The notes below the pieces were generated by a model. It saw only the letters and a list, made by a program, of their open reading frames with translations, was not told where the DNA came from and did no database searches. This document shows positions 52,455-63,013 of a DNA stretch of 64,000 bases, in pieces. The DNA comes from Prescottella defluvii (lineage in GTDB: Bacteria; Actinomycetota; Actinomycetes; Mycobacteriales; Mycobacteriaceae). A program made the translations under genes and the position numbers. The stretch lies in NCBI GenBank assembly GCA_029690005.1, contig CP121458.1, positions 3,286,001 to 3,350,000 on the forward strand. The letters are read 5' to 3'. Each line of letters opens with the position of its first letter. Position 1 is the first letter of the stretch.

Positions 52455-55114
52455 GTGGCACAGCAAGTTTCGAATCGCGCGGCGCCCGAGGACGAAGCTG
52501 CGCGGCCCTCGGTGGGGGCGCCCGCGGAGGGCTCCGACCGCTCCCGCCGAGATCGTCGGTGGCCGTCCGCCCACGTGACGATCTGTACGCCGTACTCGAC
52601 GAGGTTGTTGTCGCGCCCACGCCCGGCCGGGTGTTCGTCTGCGCACCGGTGGGGACCGGAAAGACGGTACTGCTGGCCGACTGGATCGCGCGCATCGGTG
52701 CGGGCGACGGTCCCGCCGTCGCTTGGTCGACTCTCGACGCCCTGGACGACGATCCGAGCCTGCTGGAAGACAGGCTCGGTGCGGCGCTGCACTTCCTCGC
52801 GTCGCGCGACTGTGACTCCTCGCCTACGCGCTCGATCCTCGAATCCGTGCGCCTCGTTTCAGAATCGGCGCGGCCCGCGATTCTCGTCCTCGACGACGTC
52901 CACGTCATCGAGTGCGCGGATTCTCTCCGACTGCTGGAACACCTGTTGGACGCAGCGCCGGCAAATCTGACGGTGGTCCTCGCCTCGCGGTTCGCGCCCG
53001 GGCTGCCGTGGGTGCGGTACGCGGCGGACGGTTCCCTCACGTTGATCGGTTGGGAGGACCTCGCGCTGGACCGCGCTGCAGCCGCTGCAATCTTCGCCGA
53101 GCACCGGTGCGCGGTCTCGACGTCGGAACTCGACGCAGTGCTGGATCTGACCGGCGGCTGGGCGGTCCCGGTGCGGATCGCCGCGACCCGGCTGGCGCCG
53201 CTCGGCGACCTCACCAGCGGCATCGCCGACCTGGTGCGGTACCCGCAGTCGATCTCCGAACACGTGATGGGGGAGATGGTCTCGGGTCTGCCCGACGGGC
53301 TACGGCGATTCGTGGAGGCGACCAGCGTCGTCGACCGGTTCGGCCCCGACCTCGCTGCGTGCCTGGACGACGCGAACATGGACCTGGCCCTCGCCGACCG
53401 GGAACGCTTCTGTGTGCCGATCCAGCGGGTCAGGTCTGGTGACGAACTGCAGTATGCGTGGCACCCACTGGTCCGCGCGCACATGCGATCGCACCTGCGC
53501 GCCACCGACCCGGAGCGTCTGGCGCGATTGCATGCGGCGGCGGGCGACTGGTTCGCCGGCGCGCGGCAGCCGATCGTCGCGATCGAACACCTGCTGGAGG
53601 CCGGGGACGCCCTCGCAATCGTGGACTTCGTCTACAGGTACGGCATCGCCGCGGTGTGTGACGGGCACGGTGACGTGTTGCTGGAACTCGTCGGCCCGCG
53701 ACACGGCGACAAGCAGGGCGTTCGGCTCCTCCGCGCACTCGACGCGCTCGAGCGAAACTATCCCGATGCGGCCCGTGCCTACTTCGGTACCGCAGTGGCC
53801 GCGGATGCCGTCGCCCTACGCCCGGAACTCGCAAAGACGTTCGCAGCGGCGCTGGCAGTCGAGATAGCCGTGATCTCCGGCCAGCCCATGCCCACCCACG
53901 CGGATGTCGCTCGCGACTTGCAGCCAGGCACCGGCAGCGTCGATCTCGACTGCTACGTGACGACCCAGCGCGCGGCGGTCTCCATGCTCACCGGCGACCT
54001 GATCGGCAGCGAACGCCTGCTCCGGCAGGCCCTCGCGTTCGCCGACCTGGGCGCGCACCCTCGACTCGTGATGCGTTGTCTGGCAAGGCTGTCCATCGTT
54101 GCGGGGATTCGCGGGGATCTGGTCACCATGACCACCCGCGCGGAGCACGCGCTCCGATACGCGGTCGATCACGGGCAGCTCCATCGAATCGATGCCTTCC
54201 AGTGCGCGGCCGCCGTCTGCATGGACAAGCATGTGCGGTGCGAGCAGCTACCCGACGACAGTCCGATCTACGCGCTCGTTTCCGGTCCGGCACGACATCA
54301 GCGTCCCGATGGGACCACCGCCCCGATCTCGGGCGGCCATGCGGAGGTGGCGTTCGCGATTCTCGAGGCTCGGCGCAATCCCATCCCGACGGTCGACGAC
54401 GCGGACGCCGTCGCCCGGGCCCTGACCGGCATGCTCACCCGGGGTGCACAAGCGGGGGTCAGCAACACCTTCGTCACCCCGACCATCGCGGTGCTGCTGG
54501 ACGCGGGACGGCAGGCCTTCGCGACCGAGGTCGTCGAGACGGCACACCGGGCGTTCGGTGAGAACCTCGACGTCCGGGTGGCGCGGGCGATGATCTTCAT
54601 CGCGCAGGGAGACCCGGCATCCGCACACGACCTTCTGGACACCGTGCTCGAGGCGCCGGAGTTCCTGCATCCGGCGCTGGGCGTGCGTGCCTGGATGCTG
54701 CGCGCCGTCGTGGCACATCGCGAGAACCGATCCGCCGACGCGGCTGCGGCGGTCCGTCGGGCTCTCGAGCTCGCCGAGCCGAACGGGATCGTGAGTCCCT
54801 TCGTCGACTCCGCCGGCGATGCTGCCGAACTGCTCTCGCGGATTCCTCCGGGAGCCGATCACACACGTGTCTTCCTCGACCACGTGCAGGCGAAACTCGT
54901 CGAGGCGCACGAGGGTCGGAACCCGGGGCTGACCCGAACCGAGAAGGTCATTCTCGCCGAATTGCGCACGGGCAAACCGCTGCGAATCATCGCGCAGCAG
55001 TTGCACGTCTCGCTCAACACCGTTCGTACGCACACCCGAAACGTGTATCGCAAGCTCGACGCCTCCAGCCGTGCGGAGGCCCTCGAGGTCGCGGCACGTC
55101 GTCGGCTGCTCTGA
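52455..55114 (+). CDS. Large LuxR-type ATPase regulator (MalT/LAL-like)
   Basis: About 885 residues. An N-terminal STAND-type ATPase has Walker A FVCAPVGTGKTVLLADW and Walker B AILVLDDVH. A long helical TPR-like middle follows, then a C-terminal LuxR helix-turn-helix (LTRTEKVILAELRTG, IIAQQLHVSLNTVRTHTRNV). The part from 52559 on is unbroken. GTG 52455 behind GGAGGGG gives a plausible N-terminus but needs one break near 52560; starting at 52559 is the conservative option. A TAATACT-like -10 lies at 52407-52413. Its target is unknown; gadB is convergent, so not an obvious one. Confidence 0.88.
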
Positions 55115-55137
55115 TCCGCGGTCCCGTCGCACAGAGG

Positions 55138-55172
55138 GGCGGGGCGGGGCGACATGCGCCCCGCCCCGCCCA
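55138..55172. terminator. Bidirectional GC hairpin between the LuxR-type gene and gadB
   Basis: GGGCGGGGCGGGGCG (55138-55152) pairs perfectly with CGCCCCGCCCCGCCC (55158-55172), 15 bp with a 5-nt loop, between two convergent stop codons 67 bp apart. Suited to end both transcripts. The repeated GGGGC on each arm allows slipped pairing. Confidence 0.85.
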
Positions 55173-55181
55173 CCGGGTGCC

Positions 55182-56558
55182 TCAGTGCGAGAAGGCCTGT
55201 GCAGCGTGTTCCGAACCGGCGCGGAGACGTCCGATGACGTCCTTGATCGCGACGACGAGCTTCCACGCGAGGTCTCGGCTGAAGCCCTCCCGCAGCACGA
55301 TGCGCAGCACGGCGACGTCCTCGGCGTCCGCCGGCATCGTGTAGGCGGGAACCTGGAAGCCGCGGGCCCGCAATTCGTGCGAAATGTCGAAGACCGTGAA
55401 GCCGGGATCGCCCACGACCTGGAACGAGAGGACCGGGATGGCGCTGCCGTCGGTGATGATCTCCATGTTGTCGATCTTCGAGATCTCGCCGGACAGCATC
55501 AGCGCGGTGTCGCGCAGCGACTCCATGATCTGCGTGTAACCCGCGACCCCGAGGCGGACGAAGTTGTAGTACTGCCCGACGACCTGGTTTCCGGGCCGCG
55601 AGAAGTTGAGCGTGAACGTCGGCATGTCGCCGCCGAGGTAGTTGACCCGGAAAACGAGGTCCTCCGGCAGGTGCTCCTTCGACCGCCACACGACGAATCC
55701 GATTCCGGGGTAGGTCATTCCGTACTTGTGGCCGCTCACGTTGATGGAGACGACCCGCGGAATCCGGAAGTCCCACTCCAGTTCCGGGTGCAGGAAGGGA
55801 ACCACGAACCCGCCGCTCGCGGCGTCGACGTGCATCGGTACGTCGGGTCCGCCCGACGCCGCCAGCTCGTCGAGTGTTGCGGCTATCTCGGCGACCGGCT
55901 CGAGCTCGCCGGTGAACGTGGTCCCGAGGATGGCCACGACACCGATTGTGTTCTCGTCGACCGCTTCGCGCACCTGCTCCGGCGTGATGACGTAGCGTCC
56001 CTTCTCCATCGGCAGGTACTTGGGCTCGACGTCGAAGTAGCGGCAGAACTTCTCCCACACCACCTGGACGTTGCTGCCGAGGACGAGGTTCGGACGGTCC
56101 GTGTCCTTGCCGGCCGCCCGGCGGGCCTCGCGCCACTTCCACTTCAGTGCCAGGCCCGCGAGCATCACAGCCTCGGACGAGCCGACGGTCGAGACACCGG
56201 TGGCCGAGGTCGGATCGGACTCGGAGAGTTCCTCCGCGTTGAAGAGGGCGGCGACCATGTTGACGCAACGGGTTTCGATCTCGGCGGTCGCCGGGTACTC
56301 GTCCTTGTCGATCATGTTCTTGTCGAACGTCTCCGCCATCAGGCGGTCGGCCTGCGGATCCATCCAGGTGGTCACGAAGGTGGCCAGGTTCAGTCGCGAG
56401 CTTCCGTCGAGCATCAACTCGTCGTGGATGAACCGGTAGGCCGCTTCGGGCTCGGTCTCGGCCTTGGGCATTCGCAAGGCGGGAATCGGATCGGTTCCCA
56501 GTCGTCCCGTGTATGCGGGTGCCAGCGTCTCAGTGGGAGCGGCAAAGTTGTTCGACAT
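55182..56558 (-). CDS. gadB: Glutamate decarboxylase
   Basis: PLP enzyme converting glutamate to GABA with uptake of a proton, the core of glutamate-dependent acid resistance. 458 residues, intact. The PLP lysine is in INVSGHKYGMTYPG, with the Asp contacting the PLP ring in MHVDAASGGFV. STVGSSEAVMLAGLALKWKW and LNFSRPGNQVVGQYYNF are further family blocks. ATG 56558 follows GGAGGAGAG. No glutamate/GABA antiporter is adjacent; instead a YhgE/Pip exporter and its partner precede it by 82 bp. Confidence 0.97.
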   Translation of the reverse strand: MSNNFAAPTETLAPAYTGRLGTDPIPALRMPKAETEPEAAYRFIHDELMLDGSSRLNLATFVTTWMDPQADRLMAETFDKNMIDKDEYPATAEIETRCVNMVAALFNAEELSESDPTSATGVSTVGSSEAVMLAGLALKWKWREARRAAGKDTDRPNLVLGSNVQVVWEKFCRYFDVEPKYLPMEKGRYVITPEQVREAVDENTIGVVAILGTTFTGELEPVAEIAATLDELAASGGPDVPMHVDAASGGFVVPFLHPELEWDFRIPRVVSINVSGHKYGMTYPGIGFVVWRSKEHLPEDLVFRVNYLGGDMPTFTLNFSRPGNQVVGQYYNFVRLGVAGYTQIMESLRDTALMLSGEISKIDNMEIITDGSAIPVLSFQVVGDPGFTVFDISHELRARGFQVPAYTMPADAEDVAVLRIVLREGFSRDLAWKLVVAIKDVIGRLRAGSEHAAQAFSH

Positions 56559-56639
56559 CTTCTCTCCTCCGATACTTCGAACGATCTGTGGATGGAACTG
56601 GTCGTGATTGTGCCGGGAACTTCACGTGCAGGTGTGGAT

Positions 56640-58633
56640 TCAGACCTCAATGGGCGGGTACAGGCGCTCCATCGTGTACCGCCGGTTGCGGCGGACCGAG
56701 AGGGCGCTGACTGTGAGGCTCACGAGCAGGATGCCTGTGAGCACGGCGATGGCAATCCAGAGTCGTGAATCGACGTGCTCACCGACGGTGAGCTGGCGAA
56801 GGCCGTTGACCGTGTAGGTCATCGGGTCGAACGGATGAATGACCTGGAAGGGCGTCGCGGTCGTCGGGACCGGGTAGATGCCACCCGCCGACACGAGCTG
56901 GAGCATGAGGAAGGCCAAGGTGACCACGCGGCCGACCGCGACTCCGAACAGCGCGTTGAACGCCTGGATCATCGCGAGGTAGGTCGCCGAGATCAACATC
57001 AGGAACAGGATCGTGCCGAGGACGTGTTTGACGTCGAGTCCGACGCCGAAGTGCACGACCGTGTACATCACGACCACCTGGAGGATGCCGACCAGGAGCG
57101 CCGGCCAGTACGACGCCAGCACGGTCCGGTACAGCCCGACACCGCCGACCGTGGGGCGGGACTGCAACGGGGTCAACAGCATCCAGGTGATGATGCCGCC
57201 GACGAAGAGCGCCAACGACAGGAAGAACGGTGCGAAGCCGGTTCCGAACGTCGGAGCCACGTTGGTGTACTCCTGCTGGAGCGCGACCGGAGTGGACAGT
57301 GTCTCAGCGGTCGCAGTGCGCTGCTCGTCGGACCAGCTCGGCACCTGGCCGGCGCCCTGCTGCAGGGCCGAGGCCAGTTCCTTCGACCCGGACTGCAGCT
57401 GAGCCGTACCGGCGGCGAGCTGGTCCGCGCCGCTGGCCAGCTGGAAGCTGCCGTCCGTCAGCTGCCCCATGCCCTGGCTGAGTGTCGAGGCCCCGGAGCT
57501 GAGTTGGTCGGCACCGTTGCGTAGTTGCCGCACGTCGGAGGCGAGTCCGCCGTTCTGCAACATTGCCAGGCCGCTCTGGAGGGGACTGTTCGGATCGGTC
57601 AGCTGGTATTCGAGCGCCTGGGCGTCGGAGTGCAGCGCCTCGAGCTCCCCACGTAGGTTCGCCGTTCCCGTGGTCGCGGCAGCCTGGCGGGTGAGCGGTG
57701 TGAGCGCCGCGACGGCCTGCTGGACGATCGGATCGGAGCTGCGATTCAGGACGCTGATCACCTGTTCGACCGCCTGGGCGGTCTGCGTCGGTGGCTGTTC
57801 CGCGTTCTGTACCCGGCTCGCGAGGTCCGCGAGCGACTGGCGCAGCTGTGCCGCCTGACCGCCGACGTTCGGCAGCGCGCCCCCTCGAGTGCGCTGAGCA
57901 GAGGGTCGGCGACGCCGTCGACCGCGGTCGCCAGCTGGGAGGCACCCGCAGCGAGGGCGTCCGAGCCGTTTCGCGCCGTGACCATGTTGTCGGCGAGGGT
58001 GTGGGCGCCGGACGCGAGCTGATCGGCGCCGCTGTTGGCCTGGTCGATACCCGTGGCGAGTTGTTGGGCCCCGTCCGCGGCCTTCCCCAGGCCGGAGCCG
58101 GCGCTCTGCAGGCCGGTGAGGACTTGCCCCACGCCCTGCGCTCCGATGGTCGAATTGACTTGGTTGATCACCTGTTCCGACGCGTCCTGGCCGATGACCG
58201 TCGCCAGATAGTTGTTCGCGTCGTTGAAGGTGAAGATGAGATTTGCCTTCTCGGGGTGGTCGCCGTTCGGTGACGAGACCGCCGCGCTGAAGTTCTCGGG
58301 AAGGGTGATCGTGTAGTAGTACTTGCCGTCCGAGAGGCCCTTCGCGGCGTCTTCCTCGGACACTTCCGCGAGATCGAGTTGGCCGGAAGCGATCAGGGAC
58401 TTGACGACCTGGTCGCCGGCGTCGAGTTTCTGGCCGTCCGTCGTCGTACCCGTGTCGTTGTTGACGATCGCGGCCGGGATCTTGTCCACCGCTCCGAACG
58501 GATTCCAGAACGCCCAGAGGTACATCGCGCCGTAGAGCAACGGCATGAGGATGATCGTGATGATGGCGATTCGCGGCATCGTGCCACGGAAGTAGCGCTT
58601 CGAATCGCTGCCCAGGGAGATTCCTGCAAGCAT
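56640..58633 (-). CDS. YhgE/Pip-type membrane exporter (frameshift near 57885)
   Basis: About 664 residues. One N-terminal helix (IAIITIILMPLLYGAMYLW) is followed by a large extracytoplasmic domain with coiled-coil hydrophilic repeats (GADQLASGAHTLADNM, GADQLAAGTAQLQSG), then five C-terminal helices of the ABC-2 type (FFLSLALFVGGIITWMLL, ATYLAMIQAFNALFGV). Homologues are phage-infection proteins and ESX/type VII-associated EsaA-like proteins. The break near 57885 lies in the coiled-coil part. The ABC-like gene ends 3 bp upstream, so they are co-translated. Confidence 0.88.
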
Positions 58634-58636
58634 CGG

Positions 58637-59383
58637 CTACCTCGCCTCGGTCATGACGCCGATGTCGCCGGCGTTCAGAAGCTGGTGCAGGTCCACGACG
58701 GCGCGCACGGAACTCCCTGGTGGGAGCGGATTCACGTCGGCGGTGATCACGGACTGGGTTTGGCCAAGTGCCAAAAGCCGTTCCAGAACCATGAGGCGCT
58801 CTCCGTCGTCGGCGATCTTGTCGATCCTGCCCACCACGAGCAGGGGAGGTCGTCGCGTGTTCGCGACGGCGATCCGCAACAACAACTGCTGGATCTCGGG
58901 CAGATCGTCGACGAATGCGTTGAGCGGCGGCAGCGGTATGTCGCCGAACACCTCGCCACACATCTCCTCGACACCGCTCATCCCGACGCGCGGGACGAAT
59001 CGGTACCACGGCGAGTCCCAACGCAATTGCTCGGTGACGAGATCGCGCACGGTGACCGATGGGCGGACCTCGTCGAGCTCGTTGAGGCACGCGATGGTCG
59101 AGTTGCGGAACACCGCCATGGGCTTGTCCTCGAACCCGAGGACGGTGAGGGACCCGGCAGTCAGACGCATGCGTCCACACAGCGCCATCAATAGGGCGGT
59201 GCGGGCGGCACCCGCCGGTGCGGCGAGCACCGTCACCCCACCGATGTCGATGTCGAGATCGAGCGGCCCGAACACGTGGCCCCACGGGCCGTGAAGTTCG
59301 ATTGCTCTGGCGGACAACAATGTTCCTGAGACCGGTTCCACGGGGGTTGGTACCCCTCGACCTGTGTTTCGACCAATTCGCAC
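58637..59383 (-). CDS. Degenerate ABC-type ATPase-like partner of the YhgE/Pip protein
   Basis: 248 residues, intact. The fold is that of an ABC ATPase domain, but the catalytic residues are lost. Walker A reads APAGAARTAL (Arg for Lys). The signature region reads LPEIQQLLLRIAVA. Walker B reads PPLLVVGRIDKI, without the Asp-Glu pair. It therefore probably does not hydrolyse ATP and may act as a regulatory or scaffold partner. It lies 3 bp before the YhgE/Pip gene. The first 15 residues are less certain; ATG 59383 is the furthest upstream candidate in frame. Confidence 0.8.
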   Translation of the reverse strand: MRIGRNTGRGVPTPVEPVSGTLLSARAIELHGPWGHVFGPLDLDIDIGGVTVLAAPAGAARTALLMALCGRMRLTAGSLTVLGFEDKPMAVFRNSTIACLNELDEVRPSVTVRDLVTEQLRWDSPWYRFVPRVGMSGVEEMCGEVFGDIPLPPLNAFVDDLPEIQQLLLRIAVANTRRPPLLVVGRIDKIADDGERLMVLERLLALGQTQSVITADVNPLPPGSSVRAVVDLHQLLNAGDIGVMTEAR

Positions 59384-59488
59384 TCCACATTCCTTCGTCG
59401 TTCGGCGAACGACGACATGTTCGACTGCTGTCCTTGTCCCTCACTGCTTCGAAACCGACATCGGATCGGCCCGCGGGCCGTCAGACCG

Positions 59489-60767
59489 TCACAGGCTGTT
59501 CTTGACGACCTGTCCGTTCTTGACGATCACCGACAGGTACTTCTCCGGGTCGGCCAGCACGCTCAGGTCGTCGAGCGGGTTGCCGTCGACGAGCAGCACG
59601 TCTGCCCAGGCCCCCTGCGCCACGACTCCGAACGGGGCGTCCCGGTACGGATCGCGCTCACCGGCGAGCTGGAAGAGCTGTGCGTTGCCCGAGGTCAGCA
59701 TGCGTAGCGCCTCGACATTGCTGTAGAAGTCGCCGAGTCGGGCCGCCATCTCGCTCTGTCGCTTCGCGAACTGCGGCTCGAGCAGCAGATCGGTGCCGAA
59801 CGCCACCTTCACCCCGTACTTCTTGGCCCAGCCGTAGATTCGATCCACGCCGCCGCAGATCTGCCGGTTCTTCTCGGCGCGGTCGGGTCGGGGTAGTGGT
59901 GATCCTCTTCCGCGAACGGCTGCATCGACAGCCAGACGTCGCGCTCGGCCATCAACGCGACCGTCGGCTCGTCGGACAGGTGGCCGTGTTCGATCGACTT
60001 GACGCCGGCGTCGATCGCGCGGCGGATGCCGGTGACGTTGTAGACGTGGGTGGCGACGTAGGTGCCGTAGTCGGTTGCGGCGTTGACCGCCGCCCGCAGT
60101 TCACCGTCCGTGAACTGCACCGTGTACAGCGGGTCGTAGGTCGAGGCTGCGCCGCCGCCGACCATCAGCTTGATCTGCGAGGCGCCCTTCTTGAGCTGCT
60201 CGCGCACTGCGGCCAGGACCCGCTCCTCGCCGTCGGCGATGCGCATGAAACCGATTGTTTCCGAGCGATTCTCGGCTCCTCCGAGAGCGGTCGGTGTGTC
60301 GTACACGTTGCCGAAATCGCCATGACCGCTGGTCTGCGAGATCGCGGCCTGGCACGGGTAGATACGGGGCCCGGGGAACTGTCCGCGGTCGATGGCGGAC
60401 TTGATGCTCGCGGTGTCGCCGGCCATGTCGCGAACCGCGGTGAACCCTCTCATCAGCATGTTCTTCGCTTCGGCGACGCCGTTGAGGGTGATGTGTCCCT
60501 CGGTGCCCATCAAGAGGTCGACGTAGGAATTGGCGTTGCCCACCAGGTGGACATGGGCATCGCTCATGCCGGGCATCAACACCCTGCCCCGCCGTCGATG
60601 ACGACGGTGTCCCTGCCGGGTTCGTCCCCGACGGGGGATGTGGACACGGCGGCGACCTTGTCGCCGTCGATCAGTACGTCCCCGCTGCTGAGTTCCGCCG
60701 ATACGCCGTCGAACACCCGGACGTTGCGAAACAGTAAACGCTTCTTGCTTTCCGGAAGAGTCGTCAT
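59489..60767 (-). CDS. Metal-dependent amidohydrolase (imidazolonepropionase-like; two frame breaks)
   Basis: About 426 residues. The first metal pair is in MPGMSDAHVHLVG (HxH). KLMVGGGAAS probably supplies the carbamylated Lys, THVYN and IEHGHL the second-site His residues and AFGTDLLLEPQ the Asp. The N-terminal beta-sandwich (LFRNVRVFDGVSAEL) and C-terminal ADVLLVDGNPLDDLSVL are complete. ATG 60767 starts MTTLPESKKRLLF. Breaks near 60590 and 59885. Relatives include prolidases and Xaa-Arg dipeptidases as well as imidazolonepropionase-like hydrolases. Substrate unknown. Confidence 0.85.
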
Positions 60768-60926
60768 ACCTCGCAAAGCTAACAGCGAGCCGTCCGGGGT
60801 GATCGCCGGCTGAACGGAAATAACCCCCGATATCACCCGTTCCCGAGTTGTTCGGGATTGCTCTAGGGGTTGCCGAAGCGGGAGCGGCAAGTGCCGTTGT
60901 CACGCAAACGATTCCGGGCGCGAAAG

Positions 60927-60977
60927 CGGCCTGTCCCGCTGCTGCTCGACATCGCGTCGCGGCAGCGGGACAGGCCG
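60927..60977 (-). terminator. Long-stem hairpin after the membrane protein gene
   Basis: CGGCCTGTCCCGCTGC (60927-60942) pairs perfectly with GCAGCGGGACAGGCCG (60962-60977), 16 bp with a 19-nt loop, starting 11 bp beyond the stop of the leftward membrane-protein gene. A good candidate for its terminator. The loop itself can form a smaller stem. Confidence 0.75.
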
Positions 60978-60987
60978 TGGACCTGGG

Positions 60988-61635
60988 TCAGACGGACTCG
61001 ACCGGCTCCTTCGACGGGCTCCGTGGGGTACCGAGGAAGATGACCGAGGCTCCGAAGAAGAACAGGGCGCCCACGAAGGTGCCGGAGTTGGCGAGGGAGG
61101 CGTCCTCGACGCTTCCCGACTGCGTGATGAACGCCCCCGCGGCCGAGAGGCCGAAGGCGAGTGAACCCAGGGCGTTGAACCAGCCGCTCTGCCAGTCGAG
61201 CGAGCGTGGAGCCCAATACTGCTTGGCTCGGACGAGCATCAGTATCGCCAGATAACTGCTGATCAGGAACGCAATCGAACCCTCTGCGTTCGGTGTCCAC
61301 ACCAAGTGCTTCTCGCCGGCGATGGTGTGGGCGTGCAACGCGGCCCCGGTGCTGACGTTGAACAGGATCGTGCCCAGGAACTGGGTCGCGGCGGCGAGCC
61401 ATTCCGCGCGTATCGCGGGCTTGCCGGTGTCGGTATCCGTTGTCGTGGCCGCGCCGCTGAGCATCAGCTGGATGAACGCGGCGTAGGTGAAGAACCACGA
61501 GCCGACGAAGAAGGCCGTATTGGCGGTGGCGGTTCCGAGAGCCGGTGCGAGCACCGGCGCGGAGCCGAGTGCGAACAGTAGCGAGCCGATCGTGAATCCC
61601 CACGATTGCATCCGCAGAGTCGGGTGAATCAGCAT
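60988..61635 (-). CDS. Hypothetical multi-pass membrane protein
   Basis: 215 residues, intact. Five or six helices: MQSWGFTIGSLLFALGSAPV, NTAFFVGSWFFTYAAFIQLM, LAAATQFLGTILFNVSTGAA, IAFLISSYLAILMLVRAKQY, LGSLAFGLSAAGAFI and FVGALFFFGASVIFLG. ATG 61635 precedes LIHPTLRM. No family name comes to mind with certainty. It is the only gene between the amidohydrolase and the SRPBCC protein, and it has its own hairpin. Confidence 0.7.
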   Translation of the reverse strand: MLIHPTLRMQSWGFTIGSLLFALGSAPVLAPALGTATANTAFFVGSWFFTYAAFIQLMLSGAATTTDTDTGKPAIRAEWLAAATQFLGTILFNVSTGAALHAHTIAGEKHLVWTPNAEGSIAFLISSYLAILMLVRAKQYWAPRSLDWQSGWFNALGSLAFGLSAAGAFITQSGSVEDASLANSGTFVGALFFFGASVIFLGTPRSPSKEPVESV

Positions 61636-61877
61636 GTGCGGCAGTATAGGTCGTGATTCATGATGATGTGTGGAATCGGACGAACGGGCCGTTGGCGCGT
61701 CGATCGAATCCCCCTGTTGTGCAGGCGAAGACGGTGGCTTTACGGCGACCACGCTTACGTCCGTTGGGATTACGTTCACCGAAAGTTCGTTGCGCTCGTT
61801 TCGACGCCGGTTGCCGAACGCGTCTTCCCGGCCCCGGCGTGGGTGCCGATCGGCGCGGTGCGACGTACCGTGGACGC

Positions 61878-62347
61878 ATGAGCGACTCGAACGTCACGGC
61901 GGTCGATCGAGGACCGCGCAGAGTTGCCCGCCGGGTCACCGTCGACGCGCCCGCCTCGACGGTCTTCGACTTGATCGCCGACCCGCGGCGCCGCCCCGAG
62001 CTCGACGGGTCCGGGACTGTTCAGGGAACAGTGTCGGGCCCGGACCGGCTCGACGAGGGTGCCACGTTCACCGTCTCGATGAAGATGTACGGCACGCCGT
62101 ACCGGATCACGAGTCGGGTCGTCGACTTCGAGGATGGGCGTGTTGTCGAATGGAAACACCCTCTCGGTCATCACTGGCGGTGGGAGTTCGAGGAGACCAC
62201 TCCCGGCACACCCAGTTGACCGAGGTGTTCGACTATTCGATGGTCAGGGTCCCGCAGTGGGTGGAATGGATGGGGTTCCGCGGGAAGAACGAGCAGGGCA
62301 TCACCTCGACCCTCGAGCGTCTCCGCGCGCGATTCGCGGCAGCGTGA
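61878..62347 (+). CDS. SRPBCC (polyketide cyclase/START-like) protein (frameshift near 62205)
   Basis: About 156 residues. A helix-grip fold ligand pocket: RRVTVDAPASTVFDLIADPR, TFTVSMKMYGTPYRITSRVV, VVEWKHPLGHHWRWEFEE. After one break near 62205 the C-terminal helix follows (GKNEQGITSTLERLRARF). ATG 61878 begins MSDSNVTAVDRGP. These proteins bind hydrophobic ligands or act as cyclases. It is convergent with the LysE-type gene, with 1 bp between the stops. Confidence 0.85.
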
Positions 62348-62348
62348 T

Positions 62349-62965
62349 TCACACCGCGGTCGCGAGGGCCGCGGCGGCGGTGAAGAACAGGGTCGCGAAG
62401 ACGCGGCTCGTGATCTGTTGTTGACGCGGCGAGCGCAGCACGCGCAGTACCCGCGCCGCGAGGCCGGTGTATCCGGTCATTACGACGGTGTCGACGGCGA
62501 CCATCGTGGCCGCCATGAGCGCGTACTGCGGTAGGAGCGGTGTCGCGGGGTTCAGGAATTGGGGAGGACCGCCAGCATGAAGACGATCGCCTTCGGGTTG
62601 CTCGAGTTGATCAGGAACGCCCGAAGCACCAGCGCCGCGGCGGTGGCCCGGCTGTCGTCCGGTTCGGCCTCGATCGGAGTGGGCGCCGAGCGCCACTGCC
62701 GCACGCCGAGATACGCGAGGTAGGCGACGCCGAACCACTTCACGATCAGGAATGCCGTCGTCGAGCCGGCCAGCAGTGCGCCGACACCGGCTGCGACGAT
62801 CGCGATCTGCAGCAGCAGGGCCAGCTGCAGGCCGAGGATGTTCCAGTACCCGCGAAGGAAGCCGTGCCGCAGGCCCGTCGACATCGACGCGATTGCGCCG
62901 GCTCCCGGTGACAGGCTGATCACCCAGCTGGCGCCGAAGAACGCCAACCAGATCTGCCACGACAC
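62349..62965 (-). CDS. LysE/RhtB-family amino acid exporter (frameshift near 62560)
   Basis: About 205 residues, six helices. The conserved start SWQIWLAFFGASWVISLSPG followed by GAGAIASMSTGLRHG matches the family motif SPGP in altered form (SPGAGA). The middle SSNPKAIVFMLAVLPQF follows, then the C-terminal helices (YALMAATMVAVDTVVMTG). One C near 62560 is needed to restore LPQFLNP. Exports lysine, homoserine, threonine or similar; the substrate is not predictable. Confidence 0.88.
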
Positions 62966-63013
62966 GGGCGGTGAGTCTATGCCCGCCCGTGTCGTCGGAC
63001 CGCGGTGGGGCGG

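Noticed and set aside
54859..56268. A 469-codon open frame on the minus strand across the end of the LuxR-type gene and into gadB
   Set aside because: It is antisense to two well-supported genes. Its translation is Arg/Gly-rich with no motif, as expected for shadow frames in G+C-rich DNA.
55071..56768. A 565-codon open frame on the plus strand opposite gadB
   Set aside because: gadB has full family identity and codon pattern. The opposite frame has no domain and low complexity.
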